Assembly (NCBI GenBank): GCA_014898415.1
Contig: RCTD01000024.1
Location: 620,001 to 684,000, forward strand
DNA length: 64,000 bases
Reading direction: 5' to 3'
Source: Stromatinia cepivora
Lineage: Eukaryota > Ascomycota > Leotiomycetes > Helotiales > Sclerotiniaceae
A model generated the notes under the pieces. The model was not told where the DNA came from. It saw nothing but the letters and a program-made list of their open reading frames with translations, and searched no databases. This document shows, in pieces, positions 10,523-23,332 of the stretch. Position 1 is the stretch's first letter; every line of letters begins with the position of its first letter. Position numbers and translations under genes: made by a program.

Positions 10523-12252
10523 GTGTCACGGAAAGCCCTGTGATCCCCTGTATCTTATGAAGGATCAAAGCGTATACTTTCTGATCGGAATGAAGGATCT
10601 ATTAGCCCTTACCAATCTACTAATTGATAAGGTGATCCTGATATACTAATAAATAAAGATTTAGTTTAATTAAAGTGTATATCGATTAGATAATTATTCA
10701 TTTGTTCTATATATATAACTCTTGATTCATATAATCAAGAGTAAATTATTTAATTCTTTTACTTTATTAATCATATATATTATTTATTCCCTGATCCCTG
10801 AAAGTATTCTATAATCATACTATCCCATGATAATTATGAATTTGGTAGTCTTTAAATCTATGTAATTTTCTATTCAATGATTATTAAATACTCAAAAAAT
10901 CATTCTTAAAATATTATTTCTATTTTATCTATAATTCAATATTCATATTAATTCAATTATCTTTATTCAATATAGCAAAAGATCAAAATGATCTTCTTTT
11001 TATAATCCATATTTAATAACTAAAATGATATCTACATTTGAAAAATAAATATCAAGTTTAAGAAATCTGGGATTCAATCAATTCAAAGAACGATCCATTT
11101 GTTTTTATATCAACGATATCCATTTTAAGTTTTGATCTAACAAATGAACTTATCTATACTCAAATTGATTGGTTCTCAATCAAATTATCTATTTTATCTT
11201 TCGCTATCGATCTTCAAATCAAATATAATCAAAAGAAACAAATTCAATATCAAAAGGAATTCTCGGAATATCTTGTAATAATTCAATCCAAAGAAAATGC
11301 TAATGAAGATACAAAGATAAAAGATTTTGATAGTAATATATCAGGATCCATTTCTAATAGACCTATTATTCTACTCCCAATTATCTTCCAAGAAATCTCC
11401 TTCAAACTTGCCTTTCTTTAATTGGAATATCAATACTAATAATAAGAATATATATAAAATTATAAAACTTTCCGGAACATTTACAAGTGAATCGAATCGT
11501 TAATTGATCAAATACACCTTATAAAACTATCCATTCTTAATCAAAGTATTACAACTCTTCCACTCAAGATAATCATCAATATATTCAAAAGGAAGTTTAT
11601 ATCTATAATAACTACTGCCAAGTTTATAATACTACAAGAATATCGATCTATTCTAATACAAATCTCATTTGACAAAACTAATTCTATCAAATAGTATAGA
11701 GATTGGATTATAATTTATATTAAAGCTTTTGTATACAAGATCATTAAAATATAGGATGAAATCGTTATTAATACTTTTCTATAAACTATTGATATCAGGA
11801 TACTCCCAATTTAGATAAATACTATAATTATATAGATCAAGATGAACAATCAATTCGGATTACCTAATCTCTTATTTAAACAATTCGGAAACGTTTTTAA
11901 AGAATTAATCTTCCAAGATTCTATTTCCTTAAAAATTAAAAAAAGAATATATTCTATATTTATCTTTTTTCAAAATAATAAAAAGTCTAAGAAAAATAAG
12001 AAGAATATCAATTCTGAAAATAATTAGAAAATCAAGAAGATCTGGGAATGTTCTTGCAAAACCGAATCTAAATGGAACAATGGAATTGGTTATGGTTATA
12101 CTACTTACAATTACAAAGCTATAGAATTAATATTCATCGGAAGGATCAATCCATTATTCAAAAGGGTATTCAATGAAAATGAATTACAAGTAATTAGGGA
12201 TCAAGTAAAATCGTATTCATAAAAGCAATTTCATTCTGATTAAATCAAAAAG
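10523..12252. mobile_element. Unassigned LTR-element fragment (called E here)
   Basis: This begins TGTCACGGAAAGCCC exactly where copia homology stops, and runs to where a family B LTR starts. TGTCACGG resembles an LTR start, and TGGTAGTC at 10855-10862 resembles a primer-binding site after an LTR of about 330 bp. Broken plus-strand frames follow at 11040-12030. There is no second copy in the window to confirm the LTR. It is probably the 5' part of another gypsy-type element. Confidence 0.35.
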
Positions 12253-14095
12253 TGTCACGAATCGTGAACCACAGGAGGCTAACCACATGATACCTTTTAT
12301 CTCCTATATCAATTAATGAGCTGATCGTCCATGTATATGTGTTATGATTCATATGATTTAGTATAGTAGAATAATGACCCTAATAATATATGCATATAAT
12401 TCTACAGTTCACGAATAGGTATTTGTGTATATATATCTAATCGCTCCTTATAAACTATAATTCTTTAATTGTAAATTCTAAAGAATATAATTGACCCTAT
12501 TTATTCAGTTTTACTATAGTTTTTATGTATTATATTATTTACAATTTATTTACAAATATCCGGCTATCTGATGGCCTCCCAAATAATACTTCACTTTAAT
12601 AATATTTTCTTAGATCAACTTTTACAAATGTTATATCCAAAAAAAGAAGATCTATTCCGATCTAATCAACGAAGATATAAATACCTTTAGAAGTATATTA
12701 TCATTTTTACAATACAACGAATTCCTTCTTTATATGCTCCAAACCTTCGAAAATATATTCTGAAGAATCTTTTCCTTTTTCTCAATTATTTCAATAATCT
12801 TTCGAAAAAAATATAAATATAGGATTGGATAATGTTATTATTGGAAAAAAGAAAATTAATAAAGAGAAGATTCCAATATATAAAGTTAATATTCTTAGTG
12901 ATTCAATTACTCCTTTCGAATTATTATTATAATTACAAGATCTTTATATAATAATTATAAATTTGAAAAAAGAGAATCGATAATTGAAAGCTATAATAAC
13001 AACAAACTTTACAATAGTGCAACCTTTTTCTGAGTTCCAAGTGATATCTATATAGGTATTCAGGTTAATAATAGTATTTAAGACTCCCTTTATTTCTTTA
13101 ATCGAAATTTAAGAATCTTTATCTAAGCAAATCCGAAGATCCCGAAATCAAAAAAAGAAAACTTTGATTAGATGATTTGATCATTTGGGGTCTTCCGATG
13201 AATCTCCTTTCTTTTCAAAAAGTAACGATTTATTTAATAATTAGGGGTTCTTTTATTCAAGAAACCGATCTAATTGATCAAGATTGTATTCCTGTATTAA
13301 TTATAATTTATAGCAAAATATATATATATCAAAATTTATAAATCTTATTATTAAACTTAACGATGGTATTGAATTTAAAATTAGTTTATGGTAATTATTA
13401 GTTATAGAATAATTCGAATTGTATATTATATTATTTAAAAATGAAATGCAATATTGTGTATATGTAATCGATCAAATTGAATCGGAAGTATAAGTATATT
13501 ATTATATTCTTTATATATGAATATCCTGATTCATGATATTCGAATTGATTGAACAATTTGTAGTGATCTATTGGAATTTAGTTAAAGTCGATAATGTTTG
13601 TTTTCAATATGAGATATAGATTATGTTTAATATAATTCGATATAACAATTTCCTAGAATAGTATAGGAAGTTTAGATTATTTATTATTTAAATGGAGATT
13701 ATTGATGATAAGGTTCTATTTAGGGATTTTGAATAGAAGATTTCTGATTTTCTTTTGTAAGCAGTAGTAATATTTATTAAGGATTGTAAGATTATAGAAG
13801 AACTTGTGAATATATTTATTAAAGTAAATTAAAACGAAGTTTTATTATAAAAACGAAATCGATATTGTATTGATCGAAAAGCTTCTATAATTATTTGCAA
13901 ATCAATAATTACTATGAATTCTTTGTAATCTTTTCGGAGTTTTAATAATTCCAATTTTGGAATCTTTATATTCTTGAAATTGTTTTTATTCTGGAATATT
14001 TCTTTTGGATATATTGGTTTTGTTGTATTTAATAATTATTCGAATTTCAAATGTTTATTGTTCTCTTCCTTTTCTGGAATAGTATATATATTGAT
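12253..14095 (+). mobile_element. 5' fragment of Ty3/gypsy element, LTR family B, plus orientation
   Basis: 12253-12534 is a 282-bp family B LTR read from TGTCACGAATCG. The following 1.56 kb is the reverse complement of the gag side of the copy at 14096-28159 (for example the block near 12545-12600 against 27830-27860). It stops abruptly at 14095 against the LTR of that copy, so the two lie head to tail in opposite orientation. Confidence 0.75.
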
Positions 14096-14377
14096 TGTGA
14101 CGCACAAGAGCTGTAGTAGAGCTGAATAAACAGGGTCAATTATGTTCTTTAGAATCTACAATTGAAGAACTATAGCTCATAAGGAGCGACTAGATATATA
14201 TACACAAATACCTATTTGTGGGCTGCAGGGTTATACATATATATTATTAGGGTTACCATTTTATTATATTAAATTATATAATTCGTAATATATATATATA
14301 GATGATCAGCTCATAAATTGATATAGGAAATAAGAGGTATTATATAGTTAGCTTCCTGTGATTCACGATTCGTAACA
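14096..14377 (-). repeat. LTR, family B (3' LTR of the gypsy element)
   Basis: 282 bp, starting TGTGACGCACAAGAGC and ending CGATTCGTAACA on the plus strand. It has the same length as its partner at 27878-28159, differing mainly by transitions. Confidence 0.85.
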
Positions 14378-16362
14378 CTACCCCCCCCTTCGGAAAAGCT
14401 CGCCCTTGAGCATTTCACTCCTCTGTTCCATTACTATTTCATCGGAAACCAGGTTTTGTGAAAATTTATAAACTCTAAATCAATTAGATTGATCATTTTG
14501 ATTAATTTGATCAATTTACTGGAAATTGATCAAATTGACCAAAATTATCGACCAAATTGACCAAAATGATAAATGAATTGATCAAATCGATCAAATCGTT
14601 CATCAATTGATTAAATTAATATTGATTCGTATTCTCCTTGATTTGAGAAACCTTTGAAAGGAAAAAGTTTCAATAAAAAAGGAAAGGAAATTGAATTATA
14701 ATATAATGATAATAAATGATTAATATAATTAATTCCGAAATCGATCAAGTTAATCAATCAAATTGACCAAATCAATCAAATTGAATGAAATCGATAAAGG
14801 TAATATTATATTTCGTTTTTATTATATTCAAGTTTCCCTTTATATGATTTTTGAAATAATTATAGATATAAGTTTTTTGAAATATATTGTTTTCATATTG
14901 TTTTGGTAATAGCAATTCGTCTATTATATAAAGCTCAGGTTATATATGTATACAATCAAATTCCCTCGAATTTGTATGGGTTTTTGATCTTTTCATGATT
15001 GTATATATATATACCATTATAAAATTATAATATCTAGTTTGTTGAATTGAAGAATACTTTTCTTTCTTTTGGTTTTATAAATGAATTATTATCTATATAA
15101 TTATAATTATTCTTTTTATTCTTATAAAGCTTTATTCAATCAATTAATCGATTAAGAGGATTAAGTAATGTTGAATTGATCAGATGAAAATTGTATAAAA
15201 GATATAATAATATTTTAAGATTGAAAATAGAATACCAAATAAGATTAATATCGCTATTAAACTATAAAACTCTGTATAATAGGGTTTTTCATATTTTCTT
15301 TATTGTTAGGATTTTTTCCATTTTCTATTCCGAATCATTAATTATATTAATAGGCAGAAATGATTCGAATATCTGACTAGAAAAGAGATCGTTATATATT
15401 TTGCATAATCGATCTAAAAGGAAAACAAAATGAATTTTCATTGTAATCAAGAATTCGAGTTTAAAAGAGCTTCCAGATCGATTAATAATCTTGAATCTTT
15501 CTTGAATTAGGAAGTCCAGTTTTTTGAATAATCTTTGGGTAGGATAACTCTTTATATTGAGCTATATATAATCTTCGATATCGAAATCGATCTTATATTA
15601 ATAAACATTCATAGATTTCGATATCTTGGTTTGGGTATATAATAGATCTTTTTTCGTTTATATAAAAGCTAATTTATTGTATTCTGTATATATACAGGTA
15701 TTATATATATTCATATCGTTTATTAACTTATTAACATTTTCCTTCCATTCTCATATATATTTCGGTGTATATCTATATAGGGTTTTGTAGGGTATAAGCT
15801 CTTTTAAGGAATCATATAGAAAAATAAATTATATATAATCCATTATAAATAGGAATTCTAATCAATTGTTTTGATAGTAATTAATAAACGGTTTTAACCA
15901 TTACTGAAGATATTAATTATAGATCTCAATTTGATCATCGATTTGGGAATAATAAGCAATAGATAATTTGAAATCGATTCCTAGGATTTGGCTGAATTCT
16001 TTCTAGAACTGTAATATAAATTGAAGATTACAATTCGATATTATAATATCAAAAGGATTATAATATCAATATATATAATAGAGATATAATTATGCTTAAA
16101 TTCGAGTATCGATTGATTTGTGATAAAGTATAAAGATAACTTGTTTCGTTAATCGATTAATAATGATTAAAATATTATTATATCTATATTTATCCTTATT
16201 AAAGTTGTAATAATTTATAATGATATATTGTTATATTTGATTAAGAATCGGAAATAGATATAATAAATCGGGAATACGATTATATAAAACGGAATTGCAT
16301 TTGCAAATATAACAATTGCGTATATATCTGGTTACAGTATTATGTATTCTGGATTAGTAATA

Positions 16363-17205
16363 TTATTGAGATAATAAAAGGTAGATTTTATTTATATCAG
16401 GATAAACAATAGAAATGAAATTATGAGCTTTACGAATCAAGTAAATTCGAAGATTGTCGATATCAGGTACCATCAGGTGGTTATTGTAGAATAAAAGATC
16501 ATTTTGAAGTGATATATATTTGTAACCTTGAATAGCTTGTATTCTGAATGTTAATAAGCTATCTGTAGTTTTATTTACTTCGATAATATAATTAATTAGA
16601 TCGAATCGAAGAGCGATTTCATTCAAATTGATATTAGTAATCGTTGTTTTGTCTGGATGATACTTTTGTAAAACTTTTTTATAATTTCGATATCAATTTG
16701 ATTATCTTTAATAAATTGTTGAAGATGATTCTTCTTTTTGGTATAATTCTAAAGATCCAATTCATCGATCCAATGGATTAAGACATCGGCGAAAGGGTTA
16801 TCTTTTCTAGAACGATATATAATGATGAAGTCATAATCGATTAGAACTTTTGTTTAACAAGTTTATCGGATATTGAAAGTTTTAATAGTTATGAAATATT
16901 CAAGGGCCTTATAATCGGTATAAACCTTGATTTTATATAATGAATTAACGAATTCCGTTTTTCAATGATTAAAAGATCGAATGATTAATAGTATTTCTTT
17001 ATTATGAATTTTATAATTCAATTCAGCGATAACTATAGTTTTGAAGAAATAAACTATAGGAAATCAATCTTTATTATACTATTATAATAATATATTAGTA
17101 ATTATTTTATTGGATATGTTTATTTCGAGTATATAGAAGAGTCAATGATTATAGTATTGTAGGAATGGAACAAAGATAAGTTTTTTCTTCAAGATATTGA
17201 ATATG
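16363..17205 (-). pseudogene. Gypsy pol remnant: RNase H and integrase N-terminus
   Basis: On the minus strand, about 17060-16740 reads through stops as an RNase H domain with an AELNYKIH..E segment and VYTDYKALEYF, in which the catalytic Asp of TD is kept. A 87-residue frame at 16626-16363 then carries the H2C2 integrase zinc-binding motif start (LIRKAHNF), near the usual position before the catalytic core. The core would lie at about 16350-15400 but is too damaged to show its D,D,E residues. It belongs to the same pol as the reverse transcriptase at 22844-23332, separated by the copia insertion. Confidence 0.7.
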
Positions 17206-17210
17206 TTTTG

Positions 17211-17376
17211 TGTTAACTTTTGGTGTAGGAAGTAGTAGTATTGTTGATTATGTAGGTTGAACTAAAGATTTATAATTCTAGTAGAAGTAGAATTGAGATT
17301 ATCTTTAAATATAGTTTATGTATTATTATAATCTTATAATCTCAATTCTAATTTTATAATAATCTCATTTTCAATA
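17211..17376 (-). repeat. LTR, family D (3' LTR of copia 1)
   Basis: 166 bp from TGTTAACTTTTGG to TTTTCAATA. It equals its partner in length and differs by transitions. Confidence 0.85.
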
Positions 17377-17408
17377 TTCCTTTATTAAGGATATTCTATT
17401 CGATCTTT

Positions 17409-19187
17409 TTAAATTATTAATCCTAATATTTTCTTGAACTTTTCGAAAGTAATTCTTGTATAAAGCTTTATCATTCCATCAATAATTATATTGTATATAT
17501 TGATATAATTAATAACGATTTTCTTTTTTTCTGTTAAATCTTTAATGAAATAATAATTAATATTTATATGTTTGAATTGTTTATACAAATATAGATTTTT
17601 GGTTAAAATTAAAGCATTTTGATTGTTATTAAGCATTTGAATTGTATCTCCATTCTTTTTAATATAATTTGATTTGAATAAATCTTTGAGTATTTGTATA
17701 ATTCATTTTTTTTGTTTGGTGAATATTGTTATTATAATATATTCTGATTCTGTATTAAAGATAGTTATAAACATTTGTTTTTTGTTAGTCTATGATATAG
17801 GGCTTTTATAGAATATTATAATTCTTTTTGAAATATTTTTCCGGTTATGTTTGTCATTAACCTAATTTGTATCTATATATATTTTTATTATATTATTAGA
17901 TATATTATATTCTTTGTAAATGTTAGATTGTACTTTTTTTGGCCCGAACTATAACTTCTGTTTAATTATTGATTGTAGATATTGTATCAGATTCTTCAAA
18001 GTTATAGTATAATGTTTTATTGATTTTGCTATAAATTATGAAAATCTTTTAATTGAATATGCTATATTTGATCGAATATATATTATTAGATAAATTACAC
18101 TTTCTATTTGTTATTGATATTTATTTATATTTATTAGTTCATTGTTATTGGTTACTGGTTGAAGATAGATATAATTTATTATTGATAATTTTTTGATTTG
18201 ATATTGTTTATGTGTAATATTATATTTGATTAGTATAATATTGAGATATTCTTTTTGATTTATAGTTAATATATATGTTTTTTTATTGCAAATGATTTTA
18301 ATATTTAGGATCTTATTAATCTCCCTTAGATTTTTGGTATTAAAATGGGCTGATAGTTTTTTATTGAATCAAGTAATTTGTGATGATGTGTACGATGTAA
18401 TAATGATATCGTTGATATATATTAATAATATTATATTATGGTTTTTGGATGTATATAAATATGGGTCTGTTAAATTTTATACAAAATCTATATTTAAAAA
18501 TTCTTTCTTTAATAATAAACTTTAGTCTTTTTTAATTTGTTTTAATTTATATAGACTTTGTAGAGTTTGTAGTATATATTCCTTTTTGATTTTGATATTT
18601 TGGGGTGGTTTGAGGTAGATCTTTTTTTTCAAATGCGATTTGGTAAAGGTGTTTTTGATATCGAAATGTGAGTATTCCAAATTTTCCTTTGCAATAATAG
18701 TTAGGAATAGTTTGAGTGTATCTAGTTTTATTGTTAATACAAATGTTTCGTTATAATCTTTTTCTAGTATTTGATTGAATTCTCGAGTTATTAATTTTGC
18801 TTTGAATTGTTTTATTTTGTTATCTTTGGTTTTAATTATAAATATTTATTTTGTTGAAATCAGATTATTTCTTTTAGGGAGTATATATTCTTTTTAAGTA
18901 TTATTTTGAATTAAAGATATAATTTCCTTTTGAATAATTTCCTTTTATTTTTTAGAATGTTTTTGATCCGATATTGCTTTTTTATAAGTTCTTGATATTT
19001 TGATTTTCAGAATTTTTTTGGTTGGATATACTATATTTTTTGTATTATCCATATCTATCAACGAAATCATGAAATTTGAAATGATTTTGTTTTTGATATA
19101 AAAATCCATTTTGTAAATAGTTGGAATTGTAATTATAATATGTTTTATATTTTTTTGAGTTTTGGTCTGTATAAATATTATAATCAA
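17409..19187 (-). pseudogene. Copia 1 reverse transcriptase and RNase H remnant
   Basis: The frame 19187-18945 contains the start of the copia reverse transcriptase (segments like YPTKKILKIK and TYKKAISDQKHSKK). The active-site box, read on the minus strand, is YIND: codon 18411-18413 now specifies Asn where the family has the first catalytic Asp, and 18408-18410 still encodes Asp. The C-terminal RNase H (17636-17409) shows ALILTKNLYLYKQFKHI, the usual end of copia pol. The enzyme must be dead. Confidence 0.75.
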
Positions 19188-20762
19188 TATTTTTATAATT
19201 TTGCTTTTCTATTCTTCTTTAGGATCTTGTTTTATATCTCTTTTTTGTTTTTGTATTAGATACTTTAGGGATTTGTTTTTAAGGTTTATTTTATCCTCTT
19301 ATTCAGTTTTAAATAATTATAGATTTATTTCGCTTTTTGATTTTATTGAAATAGGTTTATTAATAAAATTTAAAACGGTTTTAAATTTTGCTTTCAATAT
19401 AAATTTAGGGTTTATAGAAATTGATTCTTAAATTGGATTCTTTGAAATAATGAATTTGATAATTGAAGTATCCTTAGAAAAAGATTTTTGATTTGTTTTT
19501 TAGATATTATTATCTTTATCTTTATTATATATTAATATTGATATATCTAATTTATTTGATTTCAATTCGATAATTAGAGTGCTTAATATAATTATTAAAC
19601 TCAATATAATATTTGTTAAAGAGAATATTTGGAATAAAGGTGATATAGGTATTGTATTTGTTATTGAGGATAAAGAAGGTGTTTTATTTGCTATTAATCT
19701 ATTATAAGGTTTTCGATCTGATTTTATATTCTTTATTTCTTGTAAACCTGATTTATAATTTCTTAATTTAAAATCCAAATCTCCTTTTTAATGAGATTTA
19801 TCTATAATTATTTTATTTGATCGAAATGTATAATTTAATTCTGGAAAATACATTTTGATATATTTATTTATAACTTTTAAATATCCTAAGAATATATCGA
19901 TTCTCGAAATATCCTGCAATTTATCATATCTTTGCTCTTTTAGAATAGTTTTGGGATTGATATAAATATAATATTTGCTCCCCTAGATTTTGTATATTTT
20001 TATATCTAATATTATATCTATAAAAGTTTTTATAAAAGATCGATCTATTTTGTTTATATTAGGACCAATATTAATACGATTCCTGATATAAATATTATGT
20101 TTTACAGTTTCATTTCAAAATTCTAATAATAATTTAGTTTCTTTTAGTATTACTTTTATATCTACTTTTGTAATCCTTATATTCTATTTTACAGATCCGT
20201 TTTGATATAAAAAGACAATTGTTATAATTTCGGATTGTGTGTTCGATGATCATTTACAAATAATTTATAAGAGTTCTAATACATTATCAATTCTAGCTAT
20301 AATAATCTTTTCTTTAGTAATTAATTTCATTTTCTTTTTCCAAATTTTCAATGTTTGAATTGTATCGTCTTTTTGTTTAAATAATATGATTCAATTTACT
20401 CTTATACAATTATCAATGATCAATATGAAATAACAATTTCCTTGAATCGATTTTGGGAATAGTTCTATAATATCGAAATGTATAAGTTCAAATCTCTTTG
20501 ATTTGTATAGATTCAATTGCTTCGGAATACGATTGATTATTTTGGTGAATATATACACTTTGTAAATATCTAATTCAATTGGGATCTTTATCGATTTGAT
20601 TATATTGGATACTTTGTATAAATTCTTGATCTTATCTGAACCTAAATGGTTAAATTTTCGATGCTATAATAAATATCTCTTTTTCTTCTTGAATGTTAAT
20701 TTATTATCGATATCTTTGATGTTATCGATTATCTTTGAAAAGAAGCCTTTTTCCTGATCATT

Positions 20763-21017
20763 TTAATATATATTAGAATAGAGAATTATATTCTTATATC
20801 TTTTGATTATATATGAAATTATATATATTCTGTTTTGTATTTTAATATAGATAACTTTTTTATTATTCTTTTTGAAATATATATAATAAAAATTGAATTC
20901 CTTTTGCAATTCTATTTCGTAGATTCTTTTTTCTAATAATAAATTTACTTCTAGTTCTGGTATATATAATATATTTGAAAGTAATATTTTAGAATCATTT
21001 TCGTATATTATATCCAT
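20763..21017 (-). pseudogene. Copia 1 protease / pre-integrase remnant
   Basis: The 84-residue frame includes ILLSNILYIPELEVNLL, the conserved strand after the protease in copia polyproteins, and a run leading to the integrase zinc-binding domain. The homologous stretch in copia 2 is at about 31500-31730. It is broken on both sides by stops. Confidence 0.6.
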
Positions 21018-22525
21018 TAAATTCTAATGGCGACAATATATTATTCTCCTATCAACCTTTATCCTTTGTTTGATAATAAATTCTATTGATTTGAATAATA
21101 AAAGTTGATCAAATATATATAAAGAAGTATCTATATCGGTATACTATTTATTAAAGAAAACCTTATTAATAGTTTCCTTTATCAAATTGTAATCTTTCTT
21201 TATCATATCCTCAATATCGGAATCTGATTCAAAGATATTATTAACAGGGTATATTTAATCTTTCTTATTGAAATGGATTTTCTTCGGATTTGATAATCCT
21301 TTTCTCTTTTGGTGACAAAAATAATTACAAAGAAGTTTGTTGGTTTATACTAAATACAGACAATCTCGTATATAATGATTTTTCCTTTAATATAGATCAT
21401 AAGTATTATTTGGGGTCTCGAAATTTGATTTTTGATGTCGAGAAGTATACCTAGATCCTTTTGCAATTTGTACTAGCTTTGATTTATTCTTAAAACGAAG
21501 TTCTTTAGTTTATAAATGCTTGATTTTATTGTCGATACTAAAACTGATTTAAATATCCAATATATCCATTACTCCTTGATAATCGATTAAAAGACTATAT
21601 ATTAAAACCAAGAATAGAACAATATCTTGATATACTAATCGACAACTTTCATCTGTAACTTTTAGTTTCCTTCTATACTCTTTCAATTTATCCCAAATTT
21701 CGATAATAATTATGTCGAAATAGATATTAGATTGGAATTTGAAGTTTTAGATCATCGTTATATACATATTGATTGTGATTATATTGATTTTAATATATTT
21801 TGATTTAAGGTATCTTTAAAATATATATACTATTGAATATTCGTCAATGAAAACTTCATTGTTATTATTAAATGTTGTACAAATATATGATAATGTATTC
21901 ACTTCGTTCTTTAAATATTCCGATTTCAACTCGATATTGTAATATACACGATTATTGATTTTGTAGGCAGATATTATATTGGATTTTGTAATCTATATAT
22001 ATTCGTTTAATATTTGATCAATTATATAAAACCATTCTTTCCTTTTCAATTATATCTTCGTTTGTTTGAATTATCATTTATAATTATTTTGATCGAACTT
22101 CGAAGGGTTGTTTGATTTCGATATTATAAAAGTTTTTTATTATTTGATGGGTATCGAAGATAGTCTTTAGATTTTTAAGACAGTTTTAAAAAAAGATATA
22201 TAGTAAATAAATTTAAAATAATAAAGAAATATAAAAATAAAACAATAAAAGAATTCGTAAAATTATATTGTAATATATTTTCTTGTAATTATACAAACTT
22301 GTTCTTCGTTTTTACTATAATTCTGTATCGATATTATATAAACTATTTTCCACTTTGATTTGTAATATTATAAGTTATAAACTATATTATCGTATTTTAA
22401 CTTTGTTTCGATAGTATTATATGAAAATTCTGATTTTTATTCTATTCTACCTCTATTAGCTATACTAATCCTTTTTCGATTTGCTTTGCTTTCTAGTTAC
22501 TATTATATAATCGGATTTCATAACC

Positions 22526-22691
22526 TATTAACTTTTAATACAAAAAGTAATAATATTGTTGATTATATAAATTGAATTAAAGATCTATAATTCTAATAGA
22601 AGTAGAATTGAGATTATCCCCAAATATGGTTTGTGCACCATTGTGGTCTTGTGACCTCAATTCTAATCCTATGATGGCCTCATTTCCAACA
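22526..22691 (-). repeat. LTR, family D (5' LTR of copia 1)
   Basis: 166 bp, ending in CATTTCCAACA just before the TTTTG duplication. It is less mutated in its right half, where the block near 22620-22690 is almost identical to the clean solo LTR at 28646-28811. Confidence 0.85.
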
Positions 22692-22843
22692 TTTTGGTAT
22701 ATTTCGTTGAATACGAATTTAATATTTGTTTTAGTGAGTTTGTTGAAAGGTTTTGTTATTATATTGTAATCCTTAATGAATCATCGATAAAAATTGCAAA
22801 AACCGAAGAATAATTGAATTCTTTTTATTGTTGTCAGAAAGGT

Positions 22844-23332
22844 TTAGTTCTTAATTATTTTAATCTTTTTAGAGTTTATTTTTATTCTTTTAATAGAAAT
22901 AATAAAGTTTAAGTATTTGATATATATAATATTGAATTTGTATTTCTTGAGATTTGTTTGTAGATCAATGGCTTTTAATTGTTCGAGAATTAGTTTAATA
23001 TGAGTTTGATGTTTTTCTTTGTTTTTGAAATAAATTAGAATATTGTTGAAGTATATTATATAGAAGATGTTTAGATAATCGAATAGAATATTATTTATAT
23101 AATGCTGATAGATTGCAAGATTATTTGTTAATCCGAATAATACGATTTTGTATTTGTATGATTTGTATCGGATTCGAAAGATAGTATACTTTTTTGAAGT
23201 AGGATTCATTCTTATGTGATAGAAAGCTTGACGAATATTGAGTTTGGTAAAGATTTTAGTATTAGAAAGCTGAGAAAGCGTTTTGTTGATTAAAGGGAGG
23301 GGATATCGATCTTTATGTATTAAGGAATTCAA
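22844..23332 (-). pseudogene. Gypsy reverse transcriptase remnant
   Basis: A 162-residue open stretch with the Ty3/gypsy landmarks in order: RYPLPLINKTL, FTKLNIRQAFYHIRM, FGLTNNLAIYQHYIN and LKKYKFN. The catalytic YxDD box reads YFNN (both Asp codons replaced by Asn, 23042-23047), and the FTKLD box reads FTKLN. Every change is a G-to-A transition on the coding strand, which is the RIP signature. Upstream sequence to about 24500 probably holds the rest of pol but is too damaged to outline. Confidence 0.85.

Larger units (their letters stand above)
17211..22691 (-). mobile_element. Full-length Ty1/copia retrotransposon 1, inserted in the gypsy element
   Basis: 5481 bp bounded by 166-bp LTRs (17211-17376 and 22526-22691). 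It is flanked by the perfect 5-bp duplication TTTTG (17206-17210 and 22692-22696), and the gypsy pol sequence resumes on both sides. It reads on the minus strand: gag (about 21950-21640), protease and pre-integrase region (21017-20763), integrase core (about 20500-20230), linker (19778-19500), reverse transcriptase (19187 to about 18360) and RNase H (17640-17409). The domain order integrase before reverse transcriptase is diagnostic of copia. Stops are frequent and RIP-like. Confidence 0.9.

Noticed and set aside
14460..14800. Possible CRISPR-like or satellite array of (A/G)ATCAA(A/T)TTGA motifs
   Set aside because: The spacing is irregular, there are no constant-length spacers, and the same run occurs at 8780-9120 in another gypsy copy. 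It is internal retrotransposon sequence.
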